Shown: positions 7,183-7,381 of the stretch, piece by piece
How the letters are laid out: each line of letters opens with the position of its first letter
Position numbering within the stretch: position 1 is the stretch's first letter
From: Burkholderiaceae bacterium
GTDB lineage: Bacteria > Pseudomonadota > Gammaproteobacteria > Burkholderiales > Burkholderiaceae
Assembly (NCBI GenBank): GCA_947461335.1
Contig: CANHLB010000083.1
Location: 1-7,381, forward strand
Reading direction: 5' to 3'
DNA length: 7,381 bases
Notes under the pieces: model-generated
Seen by the model: only the letters and a program-made list of their open reading frames with translations
The model's database searches: none
Told to the model about the DNA's origin: nothing
Position numbers and translations under genes: made by a program

Positions 7183-7216
7183 ATTTGAGCTTAATTTGTT
7201 ACTAAATGGCTCAAAT
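7183..7216 (-). terminator. Candidate intrinsic terminator after tRNA-Leu
   Basis: On the minus strand, ATTTGAGC (7216-7209) and GCTCAAAT (7190-7183) form a perfect 8-bp stem with an 18-base loop, which can itself fold through ATTT/AAAT. A T-rich run, TTTCTT, follows directly. It lies 17 bases after the tRNA 3' end and ahead of the lipoprotein pair, so it would end the tRNA transcript and insulate the lipoprotein genes. The long loop and only three G/C pairs in the stem make it a moderate candidate. Confidence 0.4.
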
Positions 7217-7232
7217 AAGGATATAAAGAAGA

Positions 7233-7317
7233 TGGTGCCTCGGGGCGGACTCGAACCGCCACGCCTTGCGGCACCGGATTTTGAGTCCGGCACGTCTACC
7301 AATTCCATCACCGAGGC
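7233..7317 (-). tRNA. tRNA-Leu (anticodon CAA)
   Basis: The minus strand folds into a complete class II tRNA of 85 bases with encoded CCA. The acceptor arm is GCCTCGG/CCGAGGC with discriminator A. The D arm contains the GGTAGAC stretch. The anticodon stem CCGGA/TCCGG closes the loop CTCAAAA, placing CAA (7283-7281) at positions 34-36. A long variable arm, TGCCGCAAGGCG, is typical of tRNA-Leu, and the T arm is GGCGG-TTCGAGT-CCGCC. All stems pair without mismatch. It decodes UUG leucine codons. The 64 bases upstream to the window edge (7318-7381) hold its presumed promoter, but I could not assign boxes with confidence. Confidence 0.97.
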
Positions 7318-7381
7318 AGGTGTTTGCAGTGGAAATTCTGCTAACTTTGATGCTTTGTTACTGCTAAGACATGAGAGTGTA

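Noticed and set aside
7338..7367. Direct repeat CTGCTAA (7338-7344 and 7361-7367) upstream of tRNA-Leu as a possible att site or operator
   Set aside because: Seven bases twice in an AT-rich flank is easily chance, it does not match the tRNA sequence, and no integrase is visible.

Overview
The window looks like the chromosome of a free-living, AT-leaning betaproteobacterium (Burkholderiales, perhaps Polynucleobacter or a close relative). The basis is the gene order pepA <- -> lptF-lptG -> cysB, the close match of the regulator to CysB, and the style of the LptF/LptG sequences. The genus is an inference, as no database search was possible.

Layout. Positions 1-505 (minus strand) hold the 5' part of a leucyl aminopeptidase gene (pepA) that runs off the left edge. 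A 150-bp divergent intergenic region (506-655) separates it from lptF and lptG on the plus strand. These overlap by 4 bp (ATGA) and encode the two permease subunits of the LPS export ABC transporter. After a 64-bp gap carrying a striking inverted repeat comes a CysB-type LysR regulator (2987-3928, plus). Only 13 bp later a convergent block begins on the minus strand. It holds two tandem genes, 5442-7121 (upstream) and 3942-5435 (downstream), 6 bp apart, each encoding a large predicted outer-membrane lipoprotein of no recognised family. A complete tRNA-Leu(CAA) gene (7233-7317, minus) lies upstream of this pair, with a terminator-like hairpin between them.

How it works together. The left half is core housekeeping: peptide turnover, LPS transport to the outer membrane, and control of sulfur assimilation. 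The right half is the accessory-looking part. The two lipoproteins share the order of their predicted beta strands and key motifs: a G-V-x-[FY]-D-x-[EQ] strand end, a later Y-D strand, and a C-terminal aromatic strand. This suggests divergent paralogues with a TIM-barrel fold, perhaps distantly like glycoside hydrolase family 18. One keeps a D-N-E triplet where the other has D-Q-Q, so one may be an enzyme and the other a binding or scaffold partner. This is the most novel item in the window and is a hypothesis from motif reading only.

No insertion sequence, CRISPR array, riboswitch or replication origin was seen, and there is no gene-free stretch longer than 300 bases.
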